A stretch of DNA of 50,813 bases. It comes from Gymnopilus junonius. Lineage: Eukaryota > Basidiomycota > Agaricomycetes > Agaricales > Galerinaceae. Where the stretch lies: contig JADNYJ010000250.1 in the NCBI GenBank assembly GCA_015501075.1, positions 1 through 50,813 on the forward strand, read 5' to 3'. Position 1 is the stretch's first letter. Each line of letters opens with the position of its first letter. The position numbers were made by a program, and so were the translations under genes. This document shows, piece after piece, positions 23,459-33,228 of this stretch. The notes beneath the pieces were generated by a model that was not told the DNA's origin, searched no databases, and saw only the letters and a list, made by a program, of their open reading frames with translations.

Positions 23459-24303
23459 ATGAACAAACCCAAAATGCCAGAAGGAACCTCTGACACTGCC
23501 CCCACTGCTCCCACCTCCTCTAATGGAAAAGGACTAGGAATTATTCCTCAGTCCTTCTCTGGAGACCATTCCAAAGTCAAGACATTCACCCAAAACCTGG
23601 GTGATTACCTTGAACTCAACAGTGATATCTACAACACTGACATCAAGAAGATTGTATTTATGCTAGGACTTCTCAAGGGAGGAGAAGCAGAAGCCTGGAA
23701 GAAGGCTTGGAGAGAAGATCACATCAAAGACAATATGAATGCTGTGGGAGTACCCACTGGAATGAAGACCAAGACCTATGGCTCTGCCATAGACTTTGAA
23801 AAAGAATTTGAAGCAGCCTTCAAACCAATCGAGACAAAGGACCAAGCATTCTTTGAACTCCGAAACCTGAAGCAGGGAAAGGCTTCAGCCGCTGAACTAA
23901 ACACAAAGTTCAATGAACTAGTCAAGACTGCAAAGATTCCCACCATAGGGAATGAGAGCATCCTCATTGACTACTACATGAATGCCCTGAACACATGGCT
24001 TCAGGAAAAGATAATGGGATTAGACATACTCCCTACCACACTTGCTGCCTAGCAGCAGAAAGCTGTCGAGTATGACACCCACTGTGCCAACCTAGCATGC
24101 CTTCTGGGCAAGACTACTAGTCAGGCACTGACTGAACAAAAGACCTGGTGGGCTAACATCACCAGAGGAACCCCTGCCCTGCATTACCATGCCCTGGCAC
24201 CTCAAACAACCCACTGAGACCCAAACACCATGGATGTTGACAAGATCAACATTAATGCCATGACCCAAGAAGAACGAAGTGAGCTCATGAGGAAAGGGCT
24301 CTT
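23459..24303 (+). pseudogene. Gypsy G1 gag (capsid), truncated
   Basis: The most plausible start is ATG 23459 (MNKPKMPEGTSDTAP). The capsid region has IPQSFSGDHSKVKTFTQNL, LGLLKGGEAEAWKKAW and FEKEFEAAFKPIETKDQAF. The spacer before the zinc knuckle (MDVDKININAMTQEERSELM) is present but the knuckle is lost. TAG at 24049 replaces a likely Trp, and TGA at 24215 (TTH, stop, DPN) replaces a likely Arg. A homologous gag lies at 46955-47970 on the minus strand. Confidence 0.88.
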
Positions 24304-25837
24304 GCAGGCAAAGAAACCTTGCAGTGCATGTATAATGTGCAATGGCCAGAAGGTATCCTGTGAGGTTAATGGTGTTAAGGTATCAGAGATGGTGAAAGGA
24401 ACACCTGAACCTGAGGAACATGGGATCAAGCTAGATGAGGGTACAGAGGTACACACTGTCAAAGCAAAGACAGTTGTGCACATTAAGTGGGCAGCAGGGA
24501 AAGTGAGCAGGCCAGTGCAGAAGGTCCAACAGCAACCACAGTCAGGCATGGCACTGGCCACAACTCCAAGTGTCAGCTCCAACTCAGCATTGGCATCTGA
24601 CATGGATTTGGAGACCTCATACAAGCTGAAGACATTTAGGGAATTGGAGAAGGGGGATTCAAAGCCTATTGGTGAGTCCCATTTTCTCCTGGTAATGCTC
24701 AACACTTACACATATTACAGCCTCTCAAAGCAGTGTTCTGCAGATTGCTGACTTGTCATGGCACATTTCCAAACTTGAAGACACAGTCAACAAAGTTGAC
24801 CCCATGGCACAAGATTCAGCATCACATCTTTTTACAAGGCATGACACTGGAGAAACTCAATGCTTGAGTGAAAAAAGCTGGAGGCATGGAAGAAGCACAT
24901 CAATGATTGTCTGGATGCAATTGATGAAAATGAATGACTCATTGTGACCAATCTCACTGAGGTGAGAGAATACTTAGGTGTTCATCAGATTCAGCACATT
25001 CAGGTGTTCAATGGAATCAATTCTGATTTTGTGATGAACTTATGGGATAGCTCCTCTCCCACACAACTTATAAGCTATTTTGACTCAGAGGGGCCAGCAG
25101 TGGTAGAGACAACAAATGTGGCACCTGTGAGAGGACAGCTAGAAGACTCAGCAAAAGATCATGATGGGATTCAGGTCATTTTGTCAGAGTTGGCACTGGT
25201 CACAGCACCAGCACATCTGCCAATGCCAGCTCTGCTTCTGGCACCTGGTGGTGCTGTGCCACCTGTGTGTCTCATGCCCCCTACCCCTCAGAATTCACAA
25301 GAGCAGGCAGCATACAGCATTACACCCCTCATCAACCTATCTGGTCTACTTCACACCCCAACTGTCATCCCTGCTACTGAGTCTGAAATCACAGTTGGTG
25401 GTTTGACTTTGAATCCTCTGACCAACTCCACAAGTGAACAGTTGGCTCCAGCACATGTTGACTGTGACATTGAAATGGGGGACATCAATGGTGATGACAC
25501 AGCTACTCTCATGCCAGATTCTGTGCTGACTCCGCTGCTGACTCCTGCCCACCAACTGCTGCACTGGCTACTGCTGCACTGGCTCCTCCTGCCCCCCCTC
25601 CTGCCCTGGCCCTGGCTCCAACTCCTTCACCAGCCCCAGCACCAACTGATGGGCCAACTCCTGCACTGACACCTGACATGACAACTGGGCCCCTGACTGA
25701 TATACCAGCTCCCTTGCAGACTGCCAACCTGTCTCCTCCGCAGTCTTCTTTCTCACTGCTGTTGCCCATTGCTCCTGAAACCTATGGGTTTGCCCCTCCC
25801 CATTTTTGTCCAGGATTCAAAATGCAGAGCCAGTTCT

Positions 25838-27660
25838 AAGGGTGATGTCACTGAATCCCTGAAATCACCAACTGTCTCCTATACCTCCTGAACAATTGTG
25901 TCACTCCCCAAGGACTTGGTCGGTGTCCCCAGTAGCAGGTCCATCAGAGAAAAATGTGCAGGAGACATCAGGACAAGTGCCAGGAAAGCAATTGCAGGGT
26001 AAATCTGGGTAGGAGGGCAATCATTTGAAGCATAGGAAAGCTATGTAGTATTTTGTTTTGTTCAATCTTTCACATGCCTGACCAACCCCTTCTATAATTC
26101 TTATTTTTTCTTGTTACAAGCACTAATTCTGTGATGTACCACACAATATATTTTGGTACAGTTTATAAATAATTTAAAGTTGCTGAGTATGACTCCTAAG
26201 TTCTTTTCCTAGGACTGTAAAAACAGATTGTCTTGTCTAGCCTGCATATGTTTTTCTTTCTTGCCTTTGTTAACCACCTTCTTACAGGGTATAAAAGCAC
26301 GTCCACCTCGGAGCTGAGCACTAAAATTAGAAAGCAGATCAGTAACCAAAACGTGATCGACTCGATGAGTGACTCTACCTTGACACACTCAGCAACAGAA
26401 AACAACACCCTCAGTGACACGCTGAGCGCGCAAATGATAAAAAGCTCAAATAAATATTAAATTTTCAATCCTTTTTGTTCACAAATGAAATCTTTTCTAC
26501 AAACAATAAGTTTCAAGTACACAAAAATCTGAATTGTCAAAGTTCTTGTTATAAACAGGTTTAGAATACTAAATCTAATCATCAGATTTTATGCCAGCCA
26601 CAAATTAATAATTTTGTCTGCCCACAAAACAGTAGTTCAATCTCAAATTTAACAATAATCAAAAGGACAGTCTGAATCTTTCATTGAGACTCTGGCAGAA
26701 ATTTTTCTAAATGTGAACTTTTGTATTTTTTCATGAGCAATCTATCTAGTCTCTAAATATTAATTTTTTTGTGTTACAGCAAATGACCAGAACATTACAT
26801 TTTCAGTTAGTTCTCAGGCATTTTAAAGTTTAAGTTCATTGCAGCTGTAAATTCATTTCCTGAATTTTATCCCATAAAAAAAGGTTTAGGCCTGCTCCTA
26901 AACAGGCTTACCGCAGGAGTGTGAGTAAGTGAATGAGTAAGCACTTATGCTAATTTAAAACTTGATGAATCAGCAACAAGTAAGCATGATGCTAATTTTA
27001 GGCTTTGACATATCAGTGATGTGAGTGATGAGTCTAGAAATGGGTCTGGGCTGGGTCTAGACTTTGATGTTGAATACCATGGTGATAGATCATCATCTGA
27101 TTTTTGATTGAAGTCACAGTTACTTCAATCTTGTGATCTTGGGTCTGTTGCCTGCATGGTATTTTCACCACATGATGATTGCTGCAATGTTATATCACTT
27201 TATTATCACATTAAGCATTTCACTGTTTGGGGAGCTTGACAGGACTTTGTTCAAAACAAAGTACATGCCTGACAGCATCCTGAATGCAAGACAATCTTCC
27301 TGAGTTGGTTAAGGTCTTGTGACCTCATCATGGGGGGAAGAGGAAATTATGACTACACTTATTCCTCAAATTTGTGCATCTATTGCCTAGTTATCATAGT
27401 TAGTCCCTTTGTCCTATCACTGATGTACCTACACTCCTTGCAATAAATGTTGTTGACATAAAGCAGACAACTAAGTTTCAGTCAGTCCAATAGGTTTTTA
27501 TTGTCACTGATTGCCATGGCAAAGTCATCTTAGCTGACCAGTGACTACATTTTACTTGTTTGATGGACATTTGTTACACCATGAATTCATGGAGTACAAG
27601 GTTGTCAAAATAAAAGGAATACAGTTTATGTACATAAGTGAAGGATTGTAGAAAGATTAG
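25838..27660. other. Non-coding stretch with an orphan promoter-like site
   Basis: No recognisable gene. CpG reappears only around 26290-26430. A small hairpin GCCTG...CAGGC lies near 26890. The rest is AT-rich and featureless to me. Confidence 0.5.
26285..26460 (+). promoter_or_regulatory. TATA box with short downstream transcript-like region
   Basis: GGGTATAAAAGCACG at ~26287 is followed by a CpG-bearing 170-bp stretch that ends in AATAAATATTAAA, a polyadenylation-like signal. TATA followed by a short R-like region and A-rich signal is the arrangement inside an LTR, so this may be LTR debris. The open frame across it (Ser/Thr-rich) is not convincing. Confidence 0.35.
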
Positions 27661-27678
27661 AGGTGAGTGTACCAGTCA

Positions 27679-28035
27679 TTAGTTGACATCCATTTTGATA
27701 GGTTCCTTATCATCCCCCTCCCCCTCCAATGCAGCTTCCTCCAGCTCCTTGATCTGCATCCAGCCTCCCTTACTGTCTGTCTGCTCTGGTGCCTTACCCA
27801 TCATCCAAGAAGCTCCAGAAGGAAACCCACAAACACTTTTACTGGTACAACCAGCAAACATGCAGGTGAAGGTCACTGTCCCATGCTTGTTGACTTTGGG
27901 GCCTGCTATCTTGAGTTGGCCACATAAGGGACATTGGTGCCTTCTGCTTCCTACTAGGTCCATTGAAGGGAGATCTCCAGTCTCTGCCATGTCAGAGGAA
28001 CATCTGCCTGAGGTTTTGCCTACTATCACCATCAT
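27679..28035 (-). CDS. Hypothetical protein with Cys/His cluster (C-terminal part)
   Basis: From ATG 28035 to TAA 27679 the frame encodes RRHQCPLCGQLKIAGPKVNK, HGTVTFTCMFAGCTSKSVCG, then an acidic tail ending KEPIKMDVN. The pattern CPLC, then H, then C-x4-C is zinc-ribbon or C2H2-like. The product was not recognised. Upstream exons may exist but none could be assigned. Confidence 0.45.
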   Translation of the reverse strand: MMVIVGKTSGRCSSDMAETGDLPSMDLVGSRRHQCPLCGQLKIAGPKVNKHGTVTFTCMFAGCTSKSVCGFPSGASWMMGKAPEQTDSKGGWMQIKELEEAALEGEGDDKEPIKMDVN

Positions 28036-28409
28036 TGAACCTGCACCTCATGCACCATCTCCTCCACATTCTATATCCAACTCCATTCAGCCCTCTCCTG
28101 TGATGGTACCCTCATCTTTACCATCACTGTCACCTGCTCCTGGAGCTCATGGCTCAACATTATCTCAGGGACCAGGGCAAGGACCATCAACTTTTCCACT
28201 GACTGTCTCCAATGCATACTGCATATCTCACCTTGGATCCTATTAAAAATGCTTCTTCAATAGATCTTCTTAATCTGGTTCCAAATCTCTTTCTTGTAGC
28301 TTTTATCATTGAGTCCCCCATCTTCCTTGGCTCACATGTCCTGTGCTTGATTTCATCTGTGCATTAATCTTAGTGAACTCATCATAATCTTCTCCCAGCA
28401 CATATTGAA

Positions 28410-28925
28410 GTGCTGAACTTGAAATCTGTGGACAGGCTATACCTGGTAGTGGCATCACATACAAATATTGAGCCCTGGAAGAGAGCAATTCTGATGGGCT
28501 GCATTTTTTTGGAGTCTATGAGTGAGGAAGAAATGGACAAGGTGCTAGAGCTTTTGATTGCAATGGTGGTATCAAAGCACAACTGTAAGATGCCTTAAAT
28601 TCTGTTTTATTCTTTGACATTGTTTAGATCTGGGCAAGATCAACTTCAGAAAAGAATTTGTATGTGAATTTTCAAAATCTGATACAGCTTTATTTAAACA
28701 GACCTTATGGAAATGGGCATGTTGAGGAAGGAGGCCATTGCTTGGAAGGCACTTTCCCTGACATTGTTAGTGGAGGAGCTAGATGTATTCAAATCATCCA
28801 TTAGGGAACTTGGGATTGATATTCAAGGGAGTAGCATCAATTTGATGGCCTTTTCAGATGGCCAGGCAGATTATGAGGTATGTTTCTTTTCTATCTATAT
28901 TTCTTCACAGTTGACTGTCTGTTAA
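28410..28925 (+). pseudogene. Fragment of an unknown multi-exon gene
   Basis: The exon reads LKSVDRLYLVVASHTNIEPW, KRAILMGCIFLESMSEEEMD and KVLELLIAMVVSKHN. It is followed by a likely intron (28584-28627, GTAAGA...TTTAG) and a later exon with KEAIAWKALSLTLLVEELDV and SSIRELGIDIQG. The phase does not join cleanly through a possible second intron (28661-28703). The product was not recognised. The fragment is cut at ~28925, where the gypsy G1 integrase begins on the other strand. Confidence 0.45.
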
Positions 28926-29286
28926 GGGAAGGCCAATTGGTTCCAAATATGAGTTTGAATGGGGTTTTTTGTCAGTCCACATGTCTCCTGTCATTGTGAA
29001 CAAATTCCAGGGTGCCAACATGTTGTTTCCAAGTGTATGGATTGGAAGAACAATAGATGGCAAGATATGCTTCTATTTCCTGATTGAATCATTCTGTGGT
29101 GCTATCTGACTGGAGGTAGTATGCTGTGGAGAGTTTTGATTTAATTCTGGGGAGTTTGAGCAATTCCTGGAATGTTCTTGCAGTGAATTGGGGTCCTCTA
29201 TCAGAAATAATACTGTCTGGTAGGCTGAATTGTTTGAAGAGTTTGTCCTGAAGGAGTAAGGTGGCACCTTCTTGTGAAAGAGTTTT
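28926..29286 (-). pseudogene. Gypsy G1 integrase, C-terminal half
   Basis: KTLSQEGATLLLQDKLFKQF, LPDSIISDRGPQFTARTF (central catalytic Asp in SDRGPQF) and QSDSTTE (usually QSDGQTE) are visible. Next come FNQEIEAYLAIYCSSNPY and HNDRRHVD. TGA at 29091-29089 and 28974-28972 replace likely Arg codons. The integrase continues from 30306/36509 in the flipped segment. Confidence 0.88.
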
Positions 29287-30306
29287 GATATGCTTAAGCA
29301 AAAATTCATAGAAGAACCTGTCTTAACCATGCTGGATACTGCTAAACCATTCCAGATCAAATGTGATGCATCAAAATATGCATCTGGAGTGGTTCTCACT
29401 CAGTTTGACAGCAATAGAGACTGACACCCAGTAGCATTTATCTCCAAGACATTCTCTCCCACTGAGAGAAATTATGAGATCTGTGACAGAGAATTACTGA
29501 CCATGATTTGAGCCCTCAAAGAATGGTAACACTACATCCAAGGATTGACCTTCACAACCACCATTTATTCAGACCACAAGAATTTGACATACTTCAGAAG
29601 TACTCAAAAGCTGAATAGATGCCAAGCAAGATGATTGTTATTCTTATCAGAATATGACATCCAGCTGGTCCATTTATCCAGAAGCAAAATGGTTCAATTG
29701 GATGCCCTCTCTCAAAGACTGGACATGATCCCAGATGAAGATCATGACAATGAAGATAAGATTCTTCTACCTGAGAATCTATTTATAAATCTGATTGATG
29801 CTGATCTACAAATGGAAATTGCCCAATCTAGAAAATTGGACAAAGATGTAGTTGATACCCTTAAACTCTTGACACAGGAAGGACCCTGAAGTCTTGCAAA
29901 AGACTTAAATGATTGGGAAACCATGCAACTTGAAGAAGTCAGAGAATTAATCTTTCACAAGAAAAAGAATTACATCCCAATGACCAAGAATTTTGTAGGA
30001 AAATCATCACTATGTATCATGACTCAATCTCCATGGGACACCCCAGAGAACTAGAAACATACAATGTGATACGATAAGTCTACTGGTGGCCAGGAATGCA
30101 AACATTCATCAAGAACTACATCAAGGGATATGGACAATGCCAACAATTCAAGATCAACTGAAACCCAGCAAAACCCTCCCTACACCTGATCAAAGGAGCC
30201 AAATCCATGAGACCTTTTGCACAATGCTCTATAGACATGATCACAGACCTCCCAAAAATTGATGAATATGACTCATTATTGGTCATGGTTGACCATGGGC
30301 TTACAA
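29287..30306 (+). pseudogene. Gypsy G1 RT end, RNase H and integrase start (inverted segment)
   Basis: DMLKQKFIEEPVLTMLDTAK and PFQIKCDASKYASGVVLTQF mark the RT-RNase H junction. RNase H motifs include YEICDRELLTM and IYSDHKNLTYF. The integrase zinc region and core start follow (CQQFKIN, NPAKPSLHLIKGAKSMRPFA, SIDMITDLPKIDEYDSLLVM, VDHGL). Stops at 29422 (NRD, stop, HPV) and 30159 (IN, stop, NPA) fit CGA to TGA. The integrase resumes at 36476 after KDZ copy B. Confidence 0.88.
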
Positions 30307-30319
30307 GTGTACTTTACCT

Positions 30320-30585
30320 CCACCCAGGTATTCCACGTGGAGTCTACCTTCTCCAGGTAGAGGACATGGAGTCCACATGGAGTCCACATGGAAGGCACCA
30401 AATGGTCTAATAATCCACTAGAAGAAGGTGGAGTCCACATGGAGTCTGATTTCCAGGAGGTGGAGTCCACATGGAGTCCATATGGACTCTTATCTGAATT
30501 AAACATACTGCAATAAAGAAGTGCAAAGTCCACATGGAGTCCAGGTGGAGTGCTCCACATGGAGTCCATGTGGACTTACTTCAAC
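30320..30585. repeat. Subterminal GGAGTCCACATGGAGTCC array, left end of copy B
   Basis: About a dozen GGAGTCC/GGACTCC or near-identical motifs in both orientations occur within ~265 bp, often spaced as GGAGTCCACATGGAGTCC. It mirrors the right end (36185-36450) and the start of copy A. Confidence 0.85.
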
Positions 30586-30696
30586 TTAGTATGTTACCTT
30601 TGAAAATTAATATATTTATATATTGGACTTTAAAGTCAAAATTTCAACAAAAATTCTTTATAAATAGTACACAAAATAGACTTTTTAATCAAACAT

Positions 30697-33120
30697 TCAA
30701 TCATCATCATCCCAATGTCCAACTGGAGTCATTTCTTCATCCTCTTCTCCTTCATCATCATCATTGCCTACTATTTGCTGAATTTTAGTCTTTTGCTCTT
30801 GCTTTTGAATAACTTGATTGGTGTGATAAAAAAGCATAGAATGTAAGAACCAGTTGAAGTTTCCAGATTTCATCCGTTTGACAATTGAATCAAATCCACC
30901 CAACCATGCATTTAATTGTTCACATGCTTGTGTATTAAATGCACATTTGAGGTATTCGTCGCCATTTTTGTCCACATCAGTAATAACCAGATTTGGTGCA
31001 GACCCATTCATTGGAGCTGGGTTGCAATATTTATGGCAGAGATAATCAGATGTACAGTGATTGAGGTAGTGGTATGAGTCAACAGTAATCCGTGATGTTC
31101 TCTTCCAAAGGTCCCAGGTTCCGTTCATTATACTTGTTCTAAGAACCTGACAGCCTTTGTCAATGCAGAGATAATTTGGCCGAGATTCTTCAGTGGGATA
31201 AACAGATCCAAGCCAATTGAGAATTTTTGTTGGAGACTCGGATTTATCGAATTTAGTCCAGGCAACAACAACTCCACAAGGCTTTGTGATTGTTTCAACA
31301 CAGTAGAATTTTCCAGGACCAAAATAGTTCTTCCGCGGTATTTCAGCATTTTCATTATTGTCATGAGGCTGAAAATTTTGTCGAAGACCAGGCTGCCAAG
31401 CATTTAATTCTTCAGGGCGTTGAAGCATTCGTCTAACACCAGACAGAGTTGACCGACTATGATCGAGCTTGTATTTTCTCCATTCAGGTTGATGGCGTTG
31501 GCAGGCTTGAGTATTTGCAACCTTTGTTCCTCTGCAGTCACGGATGCGACATTTGTCTCCATAACTTCTTTCATGCTCTGCACAAAATGCTCCTCCTCGA
31601 GCATTCTGTAAGTCTTGAGTACATCCATCATAAGCACAATGCTAATAACAAAAATTAGTCCAGTTTTGTAATTTTCATATTATAAAGTAAGACATACTGT
31701 TGGTGTCATGACCAGACCATCAATAATAGCCATTGTAACATCATCATAATCAATATCCATTTGGTTATTTGCATCTTCTGCTGCATTTAAATTATTTGCT
31801 CTTGTTCGTGCAGCTGCTCTGGCTTGAATTGTTTCCTGTGCTGATCGTTCCGCATCCTCTCCCTCCAATGCAGGTACTGCATTATTATCGTCTGCACCAA
31901 GCACAGCTGCAGGATCATCATTCCCAATAAAGTCCTGCAACTCTTTTATATGGTTGGCTACATTCAGAACAGGAGTGATTTTGAGCTGCTTCTAGCACTC
32001 CTTCATTCCCAAGAGTCTGAAATGCTTGAACTGCAACCTCTTTGATTGATAACCACTGGAAGTTCCAGATGTATCTTCTTGCTAGTTGCAATAGCTCTAA
32101 CAGATTCTTGCATAAAAGCCTGCCAAATTAAATGCCAAGTAACTGCTGGTTTGGAATCTGTAGTTGGATTGCAGTCATTCCAAAATTGAGTGTATGCTGC
32201 GGCTGAAGCATGGAAATTATACATTCCACTGATAACCAAGTGGGAAAATTTCCTATCAACCCATGTTCCACGACCAATTTTGAGATATCTTGCTGAGTTC
32301 AAGTAGGTTGTATTCCATATGCCATCATCATCTTGAATACGCTCGTGATCCGCATAGTATGAAGCTTTGCAATCATGACATTTGGCCATTAAAACTGGAA
32401 CATCTTCATGAATGGTACCATCTTTGATTAATTTGACCAATGGAATATCTCTTGGAGTGCTTGATTGTTGTAATGCTCGCCGTTCACATCCACTATTAGT
32501 ACAGTGGACAGTGTTTGGACAAATTGTAACAACCGCTTTGATTGCATCATAGGAGATAGGACGGAGTTTTCCTTTGAGCTTGTGATTTTCCATAAATGGT
32601 GTAAGTTGGAGCACCATAGCCAATGAGTGAAGCTTCATTGTCAGCTTTGTAACCTGGTGGGCTTGTTTTGGTGGAAACTCGCTAGTGCGAAAAAGGCTCT
32701 TGGTGTTGGAACCTAATCGGTGCATGATTCCAGGGATAAACAACGCATCCAGCCTGATGCAGGGATAACATTTTCATCCTCAAAGAGTGAAAATTGTTGC
32801 CGAGCATGCAAATTGAGGAGTTCCGGATTTTCTGTCATTGAAAACAGCACCATCAGAACTGTAGACAGAGAAACATTTGGGCTAAATGTTTCTTGGATGA
32901 AGTTGCTGAAATGATTGAATGGAATATCTGGAAATGGCTGCATTGCTGGAGCAGCTTTAACACATGGTACAAGAGCAATTGATCCAAGAATTATAGATAG
33001 CAGTGGAAGGTGATGATGGAGCCTGAGAGCGATTGCAAAGATAAGAGCATATGTTGCAGATTGACTGCCAAATACAAGATATAGCACAAGATTGACAGCC
33101 AAGAAAGTTCCAAGTGACAT
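30697..33120 (-). CDS. KDZ element ORF2: membrane-domain CxC5/CxC6 transposase-like protein
   Basis: ATG 33120 opens with three hydrophobic segments (residues ~3-17, ~22-33, ~38-53), then VKAAPAMQPFPDI. The CxC5-like cluster has CPNTVHCTNSGCERRAL, DVPVLMAKCHDCKASYYADH and YNFHASAAAYTQFWNDC, then CSEC. A 56-nt intron (31642-31697) precedes the CxC6-like cluster (HCAYDGCTQDL, FCAEHERSYGDKCRIRDC, ACQRH). The core has CIDKGCQVLRT, VDSYHYLNHCTSDYLCHKYC and ACEQLNAWLGGF, which provide candidate Asp/Asp/Glu residues of an RNase H-fold. Frame shifts near 32745, 32060 and 31935 break the frame; some could be sequencing errors. KDZ assignment follows Iyer and colleagues' cysteine-cluster families. Confidence 0.75.
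31642..31697 (-). other. Intron in KDZ ORF2, copy B
   Basis: GTATGT at 31697 to TTATTAG ending at 31642 (56 nt). It is matched at the same codon by the 51-nt intron 7357-7407 of copy A, which supports both. Confidence 0.85.
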
Positions 33121-33228
33121 AGCCAGACTACAAGTACAAAAATTGAGTATCAGTATTTTTTTTTAATATTTGTATGCCCATATATAAAAGAAAAAAAAAC
33201 CAAAAAAAAAAACAATTTGTTGTCTTGC

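Larger units (their letters stand above)
22696..24305 (+). mobile_element. Gypsy G1-family fragment: 5' LTR plus gag, 3'-truncated
   Basis: An LTR is followed by gag, and the element ends abruptly at RKGL just before where the CCHC knuckle should be (compare 47100 on the minus strand). It sits inside the gene at 22592-25837. ATCTG (22691-22695) precedes the LTR, but no second copy lies at the right end, so the right side was deleted rather than never inserted. Confidence 0.85.
22592..25837 (+). pseudogene. Unknown Agaricomycete-type gene, interrupted by a gypsy fragment
   Basis: The ATG at 22592 gives MPKDAPKHLPAHVWDKQKGP, an opening I associate (unverified) with repetitive mushroom families. 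Coding is cut at 22695 by a gypsy LTR and resumes near 24310 with KPCSACIMCNGQKVSCEVNG, a Cys cluster. It continues through PEPEEHG, a 49-nt intron (24671-24719), a coiled coil (HISKLEDTVNKVD) and NLTEVREYLGVHQIQHIQVF. It ends in a Pro/Ala-rich tail with a register change near 25530. TGA at 24935 sits between DENE and LIV, where Arg would fit. The Cys pattern suggests a zinc-binding regulator or element-encoded protein, but function is unproven. Confidence 0.55.
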
